From Streptomyces griseoincarnatus (GTDB lineage Bacteria > Actinomycetota > Actinomycetes > Streptomycetales > Streptomycetaceae), in the NCBI GenBank assembly GCA_014649575.1, contig BMTH01000012.1, positions 124,001 through 188,000 of the forward strand: a stretch of DNA of 64,000 bases, read 5' to 3'. The notes beneath the pieces were generated by a model, which was given only the letters and a program-made list of their open reading frames with translations, had not been told where the DNA came from and ran no database searches. The translations under genes and the position numbers were made by a program. Below, in pieces: positions 33,658 through 42,514 of this stretch; positions within the stretch are counted from its first letter, which is position 1; every line of letters starts with the position of its first letter.

Positions 33658-34404
33658 TCAGTGGGCCACGAGGCCGTGGCCGCGGAACTGGCCCCGTACC
33701 CGGTCCACGAGCGCCGTGTCGGGGGCCGGGGTGTCCCGCAGGGGGAAGGGAACGCCCAACGCCTCGTACTTGTGGGCTCCGAGCTTGTGGAACGGCAGGA
33801 TGTCGACCCGCTCGACGCAGCCCAGGCCGGAGAGGAATCCGGCGAGTCCCTCGACGGCGTCCTCGTCGTCGGTCCAGCCGGGCACCAGGACGTACCTGAT
33901 CCACACGCGCTTGCCCGACCGGTCGAGGCGGGTGGCGAAGTCGAGGGTGGGGGCGAGGTCGCCGCCGGTGAGCCTCCGGTAGGTGCGGACGTCGAAGGAC
34001 TTGATGTCCAGCAGCACCAGGTCGGTGTCGGCGAGCAGGGCGTCGCTCGCGCGGGCGCCGAGGAATCCGGACGTGTCCAGGGCGGTGTGCAGGCCGAGTT
34101 CTTTGCAGCGGCGGAGGACCGAGGCGGTGAACGCCGGCTGGAGGAGGGCCTCGCCGCCGGTGAGGGTCACTCCCCCGCCGGCGGTGGTGAGGAAGGCCCG
34201 GTACTTGGCGATCTCGGCCATCACCTCGTCGACCGTGGCCGGTTTCCCGTCCCGCATGTGCCAGGTGTCCGGGTTGGCGCAGTACAGGCAGCGGAGGGGA
34301 CAGCCGCTGAGGAACAACACGAACCGGGTCCCGGGACCGTCCACTCCCGTGGACAGATCCCAGGAGTGGATCCGGCCCGTCACCGGTTCGACCGTGGTGC
34401 TCAC
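33658..34404 (-). CDS. pflA: Pyruvate formate-lyase activating enzyme
   Basis: A radical-SAM enzyme that places the glycyl radical on pyruvate formate-lyase. Cys35, Cys39 and Cys42 in SGCPLRCLYCANPDTW form the CxxxCxxC site for the 4Fe-4S cluster. TGGEALLQPAFT is the GGE SAM-binding motif, and DILPFHKLGAHKYEALG is the typical C-terminal PflA segment. The protein has 248 residues, as expected. The GTG at 34404 overlaps the stop of pflB by 4 bp (GTGA), so the two are translationally coupled and almost certainly work together. Confidence 0.93.
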   Translation of the reverse strand: MSTTVEPVTGRIHSWDLSTGVDGPGTRFVLFLSGCPLRCLYCANPDTWHMRDGKPATVDEVMAEIAKYRAFLTTAGGGVTLTGGEALLQPAFTASVLRRCKELGLHTALDTSGFLGARASDALLADTDLVLLDIKSFDVRTYRRLTGGDLAPTLDFATRLDRSGKRVWIRYVLVPGWTDDEDAVEGLAGFLSGLGCVERVDILPFHKLGAHKYEALGVPFPLRDTPAPDTALVDRVRGQFRGHGLVAH

Positions 34405-36659
34405 AGCGATCCGTGGAAGGTGCGGCTGATCACGTCGAGCTGCTGCTCACGCGTCAGCCGGACGAAGTTGACGGCGTATCCGGAGACCCGGACCGTCAGC
34501 TCGGGGTACTTCTCCGGGTGCTCCATGGCGTCCTCCAGGGTCGCCCGGTCCAGAACGTTGACGTTCATGTGGAAGCCGCCGGAGGCCATGTACGCGTCCA
34601 GGATGCCGACCAGGTGGCCGGCGCGTTCCCCGGGAACGTGCCCGAGCCCTTCCGGGGTGATCGTCGTGGTCAGGGAGATGCCGTCCCGGGCCGCCCCGTA
34701 GGGCAGCTTGGCCACCGACAGGGCCGAGGCGGCGACCCCGTGCCGGTCGCGCCCGTTCATCGGGTTGGCACCCGGGGCGAAGGGCTCTCCGGCGCGGCGG
34801 CCGTCGGGGGTGTTGCCGGTGTGTTTGCCGTACACCACGTTCGAGGTGATGGTCAGCACCGACTGCGTGTGCTCGGCGTCGCGGTAGGCGGGGTGCCGGC
34901 GCACCTTGGCCATGAAGGACTCCACCAGGCCGACGGCGAGTGCGTCGACGCGGTCGTCGTTGTTGCCGTAGGCGGGGAACTCCCCCTCGGTCTTGAAGTC
35001 CACGGCGAGTCCGGTCGCGTCACGGAACACCTTGACACGGGCGTGCTTGACGGCGGACAGGCTGTCCACGGCGACCGACAGGCCGGCGATGCCGCAGGCC
35101 ATGAAGCGGTGCACGGGGTGGTCGTGCAGGGCCATCTCGATCCGCTCGTAGGCGTACTTGTCGTGCATGTAGTGGATGACGTTGAGCGCGTCGACGTAGG
35201 TCCGGGCGAGCCAGTCCAGGACGCGGTCGTAGGCGGCCGAGAGCTCGTCGTAGTCGAGGTACTCGCCGGTCAGCGGCGGCATCTCGGGGGTGATCTGGTC
35301 GCCGGTCATCTCGTCACGGCCGCCGTTGACCGCGTACAGCAGCGCCTTGGCGAGGTTGACGCGGGCGCCGAAGAACTGCATCTGCTTCCCGACCGCCATC
35401 GCGGAGACGCAGCAGGCGATCGCGGTGTCGTCGCCGGTGCACGGGCGCAGCAGGTCGTCGGACTCGTACTGGACGGCACTGGTGTCGACGGAGACCTGTG
35501 CGCAGAACTCCTTGAAGCCGTCCGGGAGCCGGGGCGACCACAGGACCGTCAGGTTGGGCTCGGGGGCGGGGCCGAGGTTGTAGAGGGTCTGGAGGAAGCG
35601 GAACGAGGTGCGGGTGACCAGCGGGCGGCCGTCGGCGCCGATGCCGCCGATGGACTCCGTGACCCAGGTGGGGTCGCCGGAGAACAGGGCGTCGTACTCG
35701 GGGGTGCGCAGGAACCGCACGATGCGGAGCTTGATGACGAAGTCGTCGATCAGTTCCTGGGCGCGGGTCTCGTCAAGGAGGCCCGCGTCCAGGTCACGCT
35801 GGAGGTAGACATCGAGGAAGGTGGAGGTGCGGCCCAGTGACATCGCCGCACCGTTCTGTTCCTTCACCGCGGCCAGGAAGCCCAGGTAGAGCCACTGCAC
35901 CGCCTCGTGGGCGGTGGTCGCGGGCCGGGTGACGTCGCAGCCGTAGGCCGCCGCCATGCGGGTCAGCTCACCCAGCGCGCGGATCTGCTCGGCCAGTTCC
36001 TCACGGTCGCGGATGACGTCCGGGGTGGAGGGCCGGGCGTCCAGCCGGGAGCGCTCGGCGCGCTTGGCCTCGACGAGCCGGTCGGTGCCGTACAGAGCGA
36101 CGCGGCGGTAGTCGCCGATGATGCGGCCACGGCCGTAGGCGTCGGGCAGTCCGGTGATGATGCCCACCTTGCGGGCGGCGCGCATGGCGGGGGTGTAGGC
36201 GTCGAAGACGCCGTCGTTGTGGGTCTTGCGGTAGGTGCCGAAGACCTTCGTCACGAAGGGGTCGGTCGGGTATCCGTACGCCTTCAGGCTGTTCTCCACC
36301 ATGCGCAGACCGCCGTTGGGCATGATCGCCCGCTTGAGCGGTGCGTCGGTCTGCAGGCCGACGATCAGCTCGCGGTCGCGGTCGATGAAGCCGGGGGTGT
36401 GCGAGGTGATCGTGGAGGGGGTGGCGGTGTCGACGTCGAGGACGCCCCGACGCCGCTCCTCGGGGAAGAGTGCGCTGACCTCCTCCCACACCGTGCGGGT
36501 GCGGTCCGTGGCACCGGTCAGGAAGGTGGCGTCGCCTTCGTAGGGGGTGTAGTTGGCCTGGATGAAGTCGCGCACGTCGATGCGCTCACGCCATTCCCTC
36601 CCGGCGAACTGCCGCCAGGCGTCGGTGGTCCCGGTGCCGGCTGTCACCGTCGCGGTCAT
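34401..36659 (-). CDS. pflB: Formate C-acetyltransferase (pyruvate formate-lyase)
   Basis: Converts pyruvate and CoA to acetyl-CoA and formate without oxygen. The 752-residue protein keeps the adjacent catalytic cysteines at 416-417 (AIACCVSAMAVGKQMQFFGA) and the radical glycine at about 727 (VRVSGYAVNFVRL), so it should be active. YLDYDELSAAYDRVLDWLAR, VIHYMHDKYAYE and TITSNVVYGKHTGNTPDGR match the true PFL class rather than glycerol dehydratases. The ATG at 36659 has GAGGAG at good distance; a GTG lies one codon before. PFL is uncommon in Streptomyces and is destroyed by oxygen, which points to use in hypoxia. It is read together with pflA. Confidence 0.95.
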   Translation of the reverse strand: MTATVTAGTGTTDAWRQFAGREWRERIDVRDFIQANYTPYEGDATFLTGATDRTRTVWEEVSALFPEERRRGVLDVDTATPSTITSHTPGFIDRDRELIVGLQTDAPLKRAIMPNGGLRMVENSLKAYGYPTDPFVTKVFGTYRKTHNDGVFDAYTPAMRAARKVGIITGLPDAYGRGRIIGDYRRVALYGTDRLVEAKRAERSRLDARPSTPDVIRDREELAEQIRALGELTRMAAAYGCDVTRPATTAHEAVQWLYLGFLAAVKEQNGAAMSLGRTSTFLDVYLQRDLDAGLLDETRAQELIDDFVIKLRIVRFLRTPEYDALFSGDPTWVTESIGGIGADGRPLVTRTSFRFLQTLYNLGPAPEPNLTVLWSPRLPDGFKEFCAQVSVDTSAVQYESDDLLRPCTGDDTAIACCVSAMAVGKQMQFFGARVNLAKALLYAVNGGRDEMTGDQITPEMPPLTGEYLDYDELSAAYDRVLDWLARTYVDALNVIHYMHDKYAYERIEMALHDHPVHRFMACGIAGLSVAVDSLSAVKHARVKVFRDATGLAVDFKTEGEFPAYGNNDDRVDALAVGLVESFMAKVRRHPAYRDAEHTQSVLTITSNVVYGKHTGNTPDGRRAGEPFAPGANPMNGRDRHGVAASALSVAKLPYGAARDGISLTTTITPEGLGHVPGERAGHLVGILDAYMASGGFHMNVNVLDRATLEDAMEHPEKYPELTVRVSGYAVNFVRLTREQQLDVISRTFHGSL

Positions 36660-37145
36660 CACAGCTCCTCTCGTCGAACGGCCTTGTCACTGTCGATGGT
36701 CCTCCGCGCGGGCACGCGCCGAAGAGTGCCGACAGGGCACCGGGCGGGTCCCCTCCGCCCCCGGTCGACAGGGACCTTCGGCCTCCTGTCCGGAGACCCG
36801 CGCACCGCGGGACGGGGCCGTCGGGGCGAGGGCCGGCGACTGGAGAGGCGTGGTGTACCGGCCCCGCATGACGTCGCGGTGCCGGTGCCCCCCTCGTGTC
36901 CGCCGGGGCCGGCACCGACCGGCCGGCCGGCCCTGGCGGACCGGTGGCGGGCCGATGTGCCGGGCCGCCTCAGGCGTGCGGGACGGCGTCGTCTCCTCCT
37001 CCTTCGGAAGTTGAGGTCCGAGGGCTTCTCGGCCCCGAGGTCAGGGGCCGAGGAGCCCCTGCACCGAGGCCGACCGCCTCTGGGGCGCGGCCGGGAAACG
37101 CAGCAGTCTCGAGGTGTCGCAGAACGATCGGAGGGAGTGGCACAC
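36660..37145. promoter_or_regulatory. Divergent promoter region of pflB and the HPF-like gene
   Basis: 486 bp without a convincing gene. On the pflB side GGGACCTTCGGCCT lies at 36771-36784. On the HPF side GGGCTTCTCGGCCC lies at 37022-37035 and GGGCCGAGGAGCCC at 37045-37058. All three fit or nearly fit the GGGNC-N4-GNCCC pattern and lie 88-125 bp before a start codon, consistent with DevR/OsdR-type activation of both directions. Confidence 0.5.
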
Positions 37146-37529
37146 ATGACCGCCAAGGACATCGGTACCCGTGGGACCTCCGCCACCGTGCGAGTGCGTG
37201 CCGACGGCGAGGTGGACGAGGAGTCCCTCGCCTATCTCCGCGAGAAGGTCGGCACCGCCCTGGACCGGCCCGGGCTGCCGCCCGTGAGCGGTGAGGTGCG
37301 CGTCGCGCGGGCCTCGGCCCAGCACGTCGAACTGCCCTGGTCCGCCGGCGCCGACATCCGCGTCGGACGTCACCTCGTGACCGTCCACGCCCACGAGGCG
37401 AGCGCACGTGAACTCGCCGACCGGCTCCACGACCGGCTGCGCGCCGGTGCCGAGCGCGTCGTCCACCGAGGCGACACCACCCGCCGGACGGCCACGCCGC
37501 CCCCGTGGCGCGGCGGCCCGCAGAAGTAG
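37146..37529 (+). CDS. HPF/RaiA-like ribosome-associated protein
   Basis: A 127-residue protein that fits the N-terminal domain of ribosome hibernation factors: VRVRADGEVDEESLAYLREK, a helix-strand pattern, GEVRVARASAQHVELPWSAG and HLVTVHAHEASARELADRLH. The last 20 residues are Arg/Thr/Pro-rich. In M. tuberculosis the DosR regulon includes the related protein Rv0079, so the position in a dormancy island supports a role in silencing ribosomes. The similarity is moderate. ATG 37146 lies after GGAGGGAG. Confidence 0.6.
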   Translation: MTAKDIGTRGTSATVRVRADGEVDEESLAYLREKVGTALDRPGLPPVSGEVRVARASAQHVELPWSAGADIRVGRHLVTVHAHEASARELADRLHDRLRAGAERVVHRGDTTRRTATPPPWRGGPQK

Positions 37530-37614
37530 GCGCCGCGCGGCGCCCGTCCGGCCTGGCGGGGAACCGGTCTCCGGCTCCGGCCCTTCCCGTCGCACTCGTG
37601 AAGGAGAATCCGCC

Positions 37615-38262
37615 ATGACCGCTCACACCGTCGGTGAAGTGATGACCAGGGAGGTCGTGCAGGCCCGCCGGACGACACCGTTCAAGGAGGTCGTGCGCCT
37701 GCTCGACCACCACCGGATCAGCGGACTGCCGGTGGTCGACGCCGACGACAAGGTCCTCGGCGTCCTGTCCGGCAGCGATCTGGTGCGCGCCCAGGCGCAC
37801 CGGGACGGCACCGTTCCGCCTCCGGCCGTGACGGCGGGTGACGTGATGTCGAGTCCCGCGGTCACCGTGCACCCCGAGCAGACCGTGCCGGACGCGGCCC
37901 GGCTCATGGAGCGCCGCGGCATCGAACGGCTGCCCGTGGTCGACGAGGAGGACCGGCTCATCGGCATCGCCACCCGCCGGGACCTGCTCCGGGTCTTCCT
38001 GCGCGCGGACGACGACATCCGCCGCCAGGTGACCGGGGAGATCGTCGTCGACGCGCTGGAACTGCCGTCCGACGCCGTCCTCGTCTCCGTACGCGACGGT
38101 GTCGTCACCCTCACCGGCCGTGTCGAACGACACAGTCAGGTGCCGGAACTCCTGCATGCCGCCTGGCGCCTCGAAGGCGTGGTCGGCGTGGTGGACCGGC
38201 TCGGCTTCCGCACCGACGACTGTGCCGCGCCCGCCCCGCCGGCTCGGATCGGACGCCTGTGA
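37615..38262 (+). CDS. CBS-domain pair plus BON domain protein
   Basis: A 215-residue protein. Two CBS motifs (about 6-55, VGEVMTREVVQARRTTPFKE, and about 77-130, AGDVMSSPAVTVHPEQTVPD) form a nucleotide-sensing Bateman module, and a BON domain follows (about 145-195, LPSDAVLVSVRDGVVTLTGR). It resembles the hypoxic response protein Hrp1 (Rv2626c) with an added BON domain, a form common in Streptomyces USP-rich islands. The partner is unknown; binding to AMP/ATP or NAD-type ligands is typical for CBS pairs. GAAGGAGA precedes the ATG. Confidence 0.88.
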   Translation: MTAHTVGEVMTREVVQARRTTPFKEVVRLLDHHRISGLPVVDADDKVLGVLSGSDLVRAQAHRDGTVPPPAVTAGDVMSSPAVTVHPEQTVPDAARLMERRGIERLPVVDEEDRLIGIATRRDLLRVFLRADDDIRRQVTGEIVVDALELPSDAVLVSVRDGVVTLTGRVERHSQVPELLHAAWRLEGVVGVVDRLGFRTDDCAAPAPPARIGRL

Positions 38263-38346
38263 ACGCGGCGGCGGGCAAGGCCGTGGGCTGCCTGGCCGGC
38301 CGAAGCCGACAGTCCCTGCCCGGCCGGGTCGGACGGGCACCGAAAG

Positions 38347-38360
38347 GGGTCCTTCGGCGC
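38347..38360. promoter_or_regulatory. GGGTCCTTCGGCGC element before adhE
   Basis: Lies 90-103 bp upstream of the adhE start within the longer inverted GGGG(TCCTTCGGCG)CCCC. It shares CCTTCGGC with the elements before pflB (36771) and the DoxX gene (59421). A probable member of the recurrent DevR/OsdR-like motif, with one mismatch in the right arm. Confidence 0.45.
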
Positions 38361-38449
38361 CCCTGCGGCAGGCGATTGCCCAGGACAGTGAAGGCAGACA
38401 ACGGCACCGCCGAACACCGCGGCGGTCCTGACAACGGAGGCATACGACC

Positions 38450-41089
38450 ATGACCCGACAGAACGTGCGGCCCGAGGACCGCGGGACCGACACCCCGTCC
38501 GACACCGCGGTCGCCGTGGACCGTCTGGTCACGGCCGGCCTCAAGGCGCTGGCCGACTACGAGAGCCTCACCCAGGAGCAGGTCGACCACATCGTGAAGA
38601 AGGCGTCCGTCGCCGCCCTCGACCAGCACACCGCACTGGCCCTCCTGGCGGTCGAGGAGACCGGGCGGGGCGTGTTCGAGGACAAGGCGGCCAAGAACAT
38701 GTTCGCCTGCGAGCACGTCACGCACAGCATGGGCCGCATGAGGACCGTCGGGGTCGTCGCCCGCGACGACGTCGAGGACATGGTCGAGATCGCCGAACCG
38801 GTGGGCGTCGTGGCCGCGGTCACCCCCGTCACCAACCCGACCTCCACCACGGTCTTCAAGGCCCTGCTGGCGCTGAAGACCCGCAACCCGGTCGTGTTCG
38901 CCTTCCACCCCTCCGCCCAGCGGTGCAGCGCCGAAGCGGCCCGCGTCGTACGGGACGCGGCCGTCGCCGCGGGAGCGCCGGAACACTGCGTGCAGTGGAT
39001 CGAAGCCCCGTCCGTCGAGGCCACCCGCACGCTCATGCATCACCCGGGCGTCTCCCTGATCCTCGCCACCGGCGGCAACGCCATGGTCAAGGCCGCCTAC
39101 TCGGCGGGCAAACCCGCCCTCGGCGTCGGCGCCGGCAACGTCCCCGCCTACGTCCACAAGAGCGCGAAGCTGCGCCGGGCCGTCAACGACCTCGTGCTGT
39201 CCAAGTCGTTCGACAACGGCATGATCTGCGCCTCCGAGCAGGCCGTCATCCTGGACACCGGCATCTACGACGCGGCGCTCGCCGAGTTCCGCACCCTCCA
39301 CGCCCATCTGGCCACCCCGGAGGAGAAGGCGAAGCTGGAGACCTTCCTCTTTCCCCCCACCGGCGGCTCGGGTGCGGGCTGCGAGCCCAAGGTCAACGCC
39401 GCCGCCGTCGGACAGAGCCCGGCCTGGATCGCCGAGCGGGCCGGGTTCTCCGTGCCGGACGACACCTCGGTCATCCTGGTCGAGGCCGAACGCGTCGGCC
39501 CGGACGAGCCGTTGACCCGTGAGAAGCTCTGCCCCGTCCTCGCCGTACTGCGCGCCGAGGACGAGCGCCACGGCTTCGACCTCGCCGCCGACATGGTCGC
39601 CTTCCACGGCCAGGGCCACAGCGCCGTCATCCACACCGAGGACCCCACCCTGGCCGAGGCGTACGGCAAGCGGATGAAGACCGTGCGGATCATCGTCAAC
39701 TCGCCCTCCTCACAAGGCGCGATAGGCGGCATCTACAACGGCCTGCTGCCCTCGCTCACCCTCGGCTGCGGCTCCTGGGGGAGCACATCGGTGTCCGACA
39801 ACGTCTCCGCCGCCCAACTGCTCAACGTCAAGCGGGTGTCCGCCCGCCGCAACAACCTGCAGTGGTTCAAGGTTCCGCCGAAGATCTACTTCGAGCCGCA
39901 GGCCATCCGCTACCTGACCTCCATGCCGGACGTCCACCGCGTCACGATCGTCACCGACGCCACCATGACCCGCCTCGGGTTCGTCGACCGGATCACGCGG
40001 GTGCTGCAGCGACGTCCTGAAGCCGTGACCGTGCAGATCATCGACAACGTCCAGCCCGAACCGAGCATCGACTCCGTGCAGCACGGAGCCGGCCTGATGC
40101 GGGAGTTCCGTCCCGACACGATCATCGCGCTGGGCGGCGGCTCGCCCATGGACGCGGCCAAGGTGATGTGGCTGCTGTACGAGCAGCCCGGCATCGACTT
40201 CGCCGACATGCGGCAGAAGTTCTCCGACATCCGCAAGCGTGCCTTCCGCTTCCCCACCCTCGGCAAGCAGGCCCGCCTGGTGTGCGTGCCCACCACCTCC
40301 GGCACCGGCGCCGAGGTCACTCCGTTCGCCGTCATCTCCGACCCCGCCACCGGCAAGAAGTACCCGCTGGCCGACTACGCGCTCACCCCCAGCGTGGCCA
40401 TCGTCGACCCACTCCTCACCACCGCCCTGCCCCCGGCGCTCGCCGCCGACAGCGGCTTCGACGCCCTCACCCACGCCATCGAGGCGTACGTGTCCGTCTA
40501 CGCCAACGACTTCACCGACGGCCTCGCCCTCCACGCCGTCCGCCTGATCTTCGGCCATCTCGAGGCGGCGGTGAACGACCGCGACGGCTCGCCGGATGCC
40601 CGCGAGAAGATGCACAATGCCGGCACCATCGCGGGCATGGCCTTCGGCAATGCCTTCCTCGGCATCGTCCACGCCATGTCGCACACCCTCGGGGCCACCT
40701 TCCACATCGCACACGGCCGCACCAACGCGGTCCTGCTCCCCCACGTCATCCGCTACAACGGCACCGTCCCCACCAAGCTCACCGGCTGGCCCAAGTATGA
40801 GACCTACCGGGCCCCCGAACGCTTCCAGGACATCGCCCGCACCCTCGGCCTGCCCGCCGCAACCCCGCAGGAGGGCGTGGAGTCCCTCGCCGCCGCCGTC
40901 GAGCGACTGCGCGACGCCGTGGGCATCGAGCCGACGTTCCGGGCCCTCGGCGTCGACGAGCGCGCCTTCCTCGACGCCCTGCCCCAGCAGGCCCTCAACG
41001 CCTACGAGGACCAATGCGCACCCGCCAACCCGCGCATGCCGATGCTGGACGACATGCAGGGGATCATGCGCACCGCCTACCACGGCTGA
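38450..41089 (+). CDS. adhE: Bifunctional acetaldehyde-CoA / alcohol dehydrogenase
   Basis: Reduces acetyl-CoA to acetaldehyde and then to ethanol, regenerating two NAD+. The 879-residue length is that of AdhE. The N-terminal aldehyde dehydrogenase half (about 1-450) has the catalytic Cys near residue 260 in KSFDNGMICASEQAVI. The C-terminal iron alcohol dehydrogenase half starts around 470; NAD binding is ALGGGSPMDAAKVMW near 562, and metal ligands are in FDALTHAIEAYVS and HAMSHTLGATFHIAHGRTN. With PFL it makes a complete pyruvate-to-formate-plus-ethanol route. A box of the island type lies about 95 bp upstream. Confidence 0.95.
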   Translation: MTRQNVRPEDRGTDTPSDTAVAVDRLVTAGLKALADYESLTQEQVDHIVKKASVAALDQHTALALLAVEETGRGVFEDKAAKNMFACEHVTHSMGRMRTVGVVARDDVEDMVEIAEPVGVVAAVTPVTNPTSTTVFKALLALKTRNPVVFAFHPSAQRCSAEAARVVRDAAVAAGAPEHCVQWIEAPSVEATRTLMHHPGVSLILATGGNAMVKAAYSAGKPALGVGAGNVPAYVHKSAKLRRAVNDLVLSKSFDNGMICASEQAVILDTGIYDAALAEFRTLHAHLATPEEKAKLETFLFPPTGGSGAGCEPKVNAAAVGQSPAWIAERAGFSVPDDTSVILVEAERVGPDEPLTREKLCPVLAVLRAEDERHGFDLAADMVAFHGQGHSAVIHTEDPTLAEAYGKRMKTVRIIVNSPSSQGAIGGIYNGLLPSLTLGCGSWGSTSVSDNVSAAQLLNVKRVSARRNNLQWFKVPPKIYFEPQAIRYLTSMPDVHRVTIVTDATMTRLGFVDRITRVLQRRPEAVTVQIIDNVQPEPSIDSVQHGAGLMREFRPDTIIALGGGSPMDAAKVMWLLYEQPGIDFADMRQKFSDIRKRAFRFPTLGKQARLVCVPTTSGTGAEVTPFAVISDPATGKKYPLADYALTPSVAIVDPLLTTALPPALAADSGFDALTHAIEAYVSVYANDFTDGLALHAVRLIFGHLEAAVNDRDGSPDAREKMHNAGTIAGMAFGNAFLGIVHAMSHTLGATFHIAHGRTNAVLLPHVIRYNGTVPTKLTGWPKYETYRAPERFQDIARTLGLPAATPQEGVESLAAAVERLRDAVGIEPTFRALGVDERAFLDALPQQALNAYEDQCAPANPRMPMLDDMQGIMRTAYHG

Positions 41090-41141
41090 ACACGGCCCCT
41101 GGTCGCCGCCACGGCCGAAGCCGGGAGCGCCGTCCCGACGT

Positions 41142-41337
41142 GGTGCAGCGGAGGACGGTCCACGGCGGTCCGCGCGAGACGCTGATCGAGGCGAGCCGCT
41201 CCGCCCAGGTGCTGGTGGTCGGCGCCCGGGGCCGGGGCGGCTTCGCGGGTCCGCTGCACGGGTCGGTCAGTCAGGGTCTTCCGCACCACGCGCGCTGTCC
41301 GGTGGCGGAGGTGCGGGAAGCGGACCGTTCTCCCTGA
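41142..41337 (+). pseudogene. C-terminal remnant of a universal stress protein
   Basis: The frame reads VQRRTVHGGPRETLIEASRS then AQVLVVGARGRGGFAGPLHG and SVSQGLPHHARCPVAEVRE, which is the end of a USP domain including the GxGG-x-GxxxxxS ATP-loop pattern. The front of the domain is missing, and there is no start with a ribosome site. It lies 53 bp after adhE and its 3' end overlaps, antisense, the end of the antiporter gene. This is a clear decayed copy of the USP genes found further on. Confidence 0.8.
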
Positions 41338-42511
41338 GCACGCCTCGCCCACCGCCCGGTCGCTTCTTCCGCGGCGGTGCCGGGCGGGTGGGCGCGAGAC
41401 GCGTGAGGAGGGGGCCGAACACCGCGAGGAGCATCACGTAGGTGGTGACGACGGCCCCGAGCCGGTCCTGCGTGGGGCCGGCGAGTCCGAGGATGACGAC
41501 CGAGAACTCCCCGCGCGCGATGAGCGCCGTCCCGGCCCTCAGCCGGCCGCGTCGGCCCGCTCCCTCGCGGCGGGCGGCATACCATCCGGTCGCCACCTTG
41601 GTCGCGGCCGTGGCCACGGCCAGAGCCAGTGCGGCAGGCAGCTCGGACAGGAGGTCGCCGGGGTCCACGGACATGCCGAGTGCCAGGAAGAACACCGCCG
41701 CGAACAGATCGCGCAGCGGGCCGAGGACGGTCCGGGCCCGGTCGGCGGCGGCGCCCGTCACCGCGAGGCCCACCAGGAAGGCCCCGACTGCGGCCGAGAC
41801 ATGGACGACCTCCGCCAGCGCGGCGACGATCAGCGTGATCCCGAGCAGCCTGAGCAGCACCTGCTCGGGGTCCGTGTGGGACACGACCCGGCCGACGTGG
41901 TGGCCCCAGCGGCCGGATGCGACGATCGCCGCGACCACGACGGCCGTGGCGGCCAGGACCGCCGTGAGCGCCTCCGACCAGGTGCCACCGGTGGTGACGA
42001 CGACCAGCAGCGGCAGGTAGACGGCCATCGCGAAGTCCTCCAGCACCAGCACCGCCAACACCGCCGGGGTCTCCCGGTTTCCGAGTCTGCGCAGGTCACG
42101 GAGCAGGCGGGCGACTATGCCCGAGGAGGAGACGTAGGTGACGCCCGCCAGCGCCAGGACGCCCGCCGCGTCCAGTCCGAGCAGCAGGCCCGCCCCGGCA
42201 CCGGGCGCGGCATTGAGGACGAGGTCGACGACGGCGGAGAACCGGTGCCGGCCGAGACTGGCGGTGAACTCCCGCACCGTGAAGTCCAGACCGAGCGTCA
42301 GCAGCAGGAGGATCACGCCGATCGCCGCGCCGGTGTCCACGAACTCGCGGGCGGCCGGCACCGGGGCGATTCCGCCGTCGCTCAGGGCGAGACCCGCCAC
42401 CAGGTACAGCGGCACGGGTGACAGGGCGAAGCGCCGGGCGACCGCGCCGAGCAGGCTGAGCGCGGTCAGGATGATCCCCAGCTCCAGCAGCAGGGCGACG
42501 GGAGTGTGCAC
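41267..42511 (-). CDS. Monovalent cation:proton antiporter (CPA2/KefB-like)
   Basis: A 414-residue membrane protein with about twelve helices of the Na+/H+ exchanger fold. PLYLVAGLALSDGGI, GVILLLLTLGLDFTVREFTA and VTYVSSSGIVARLLRDLRRL are typical of KefB/KhtU-type antiporters, and ALIARGEFSVVILGLAG carries the conserved Gly-Glu-Phe. The last 40 residues are Pro/Arg-rich, and part of this tail is antisense to the USP remnant, so the natural end may have been altered. The start lies 3 bp after the stop of the TrkA-C gene, forming a two-gene K+ efflux unit like KhtTU. Confidence 0.87.
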   Translation of the reverse strand: MHTPVALLLELGIILTALSLLGAVARRFALSPVPLYLVAGLALSDGGIAPVPAAREFVDTGAAIGVILLLLTLGLDFTVREFTASLGRHRFSAVVDLVLNAAPGAGAGLLLGLDAAGVLALAGVTYVSSSGIVARLLRDLRRLGNRETPAVLAVLVLEDFAMAVYLPLLVVVTTGGTWSEALTAVLAATAVVVAAIVASGRWGHHVGRVVSHTDPEQVLLRLLGITLIVAALAEVVHVSAAVGAFLVGLAVTGAAADRARTVLGPLRDLFAAVFFLALGMSVDPGDLLSELPAALALAVATAATKVATGWYAARREGAGRRGRLRAGTALIARGEFSVVILGLAGPTQDRLGAVVTTYVMLLAVFGPLLTRLAPTRPAPPRKKRPGGGRGVLRENGPLPAPPPPDSARGAEDPD

Positions 42512-42514
42512 CGC

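Noticed and set aside
36860..37010. Possible coding stretch (ALADRWRADVPGRLRRAG) between pflB and the HPF-like gene
   Set aside because: No start, no ribosome site and no recognisable family; better explained as promoter DNA with chance open frames.
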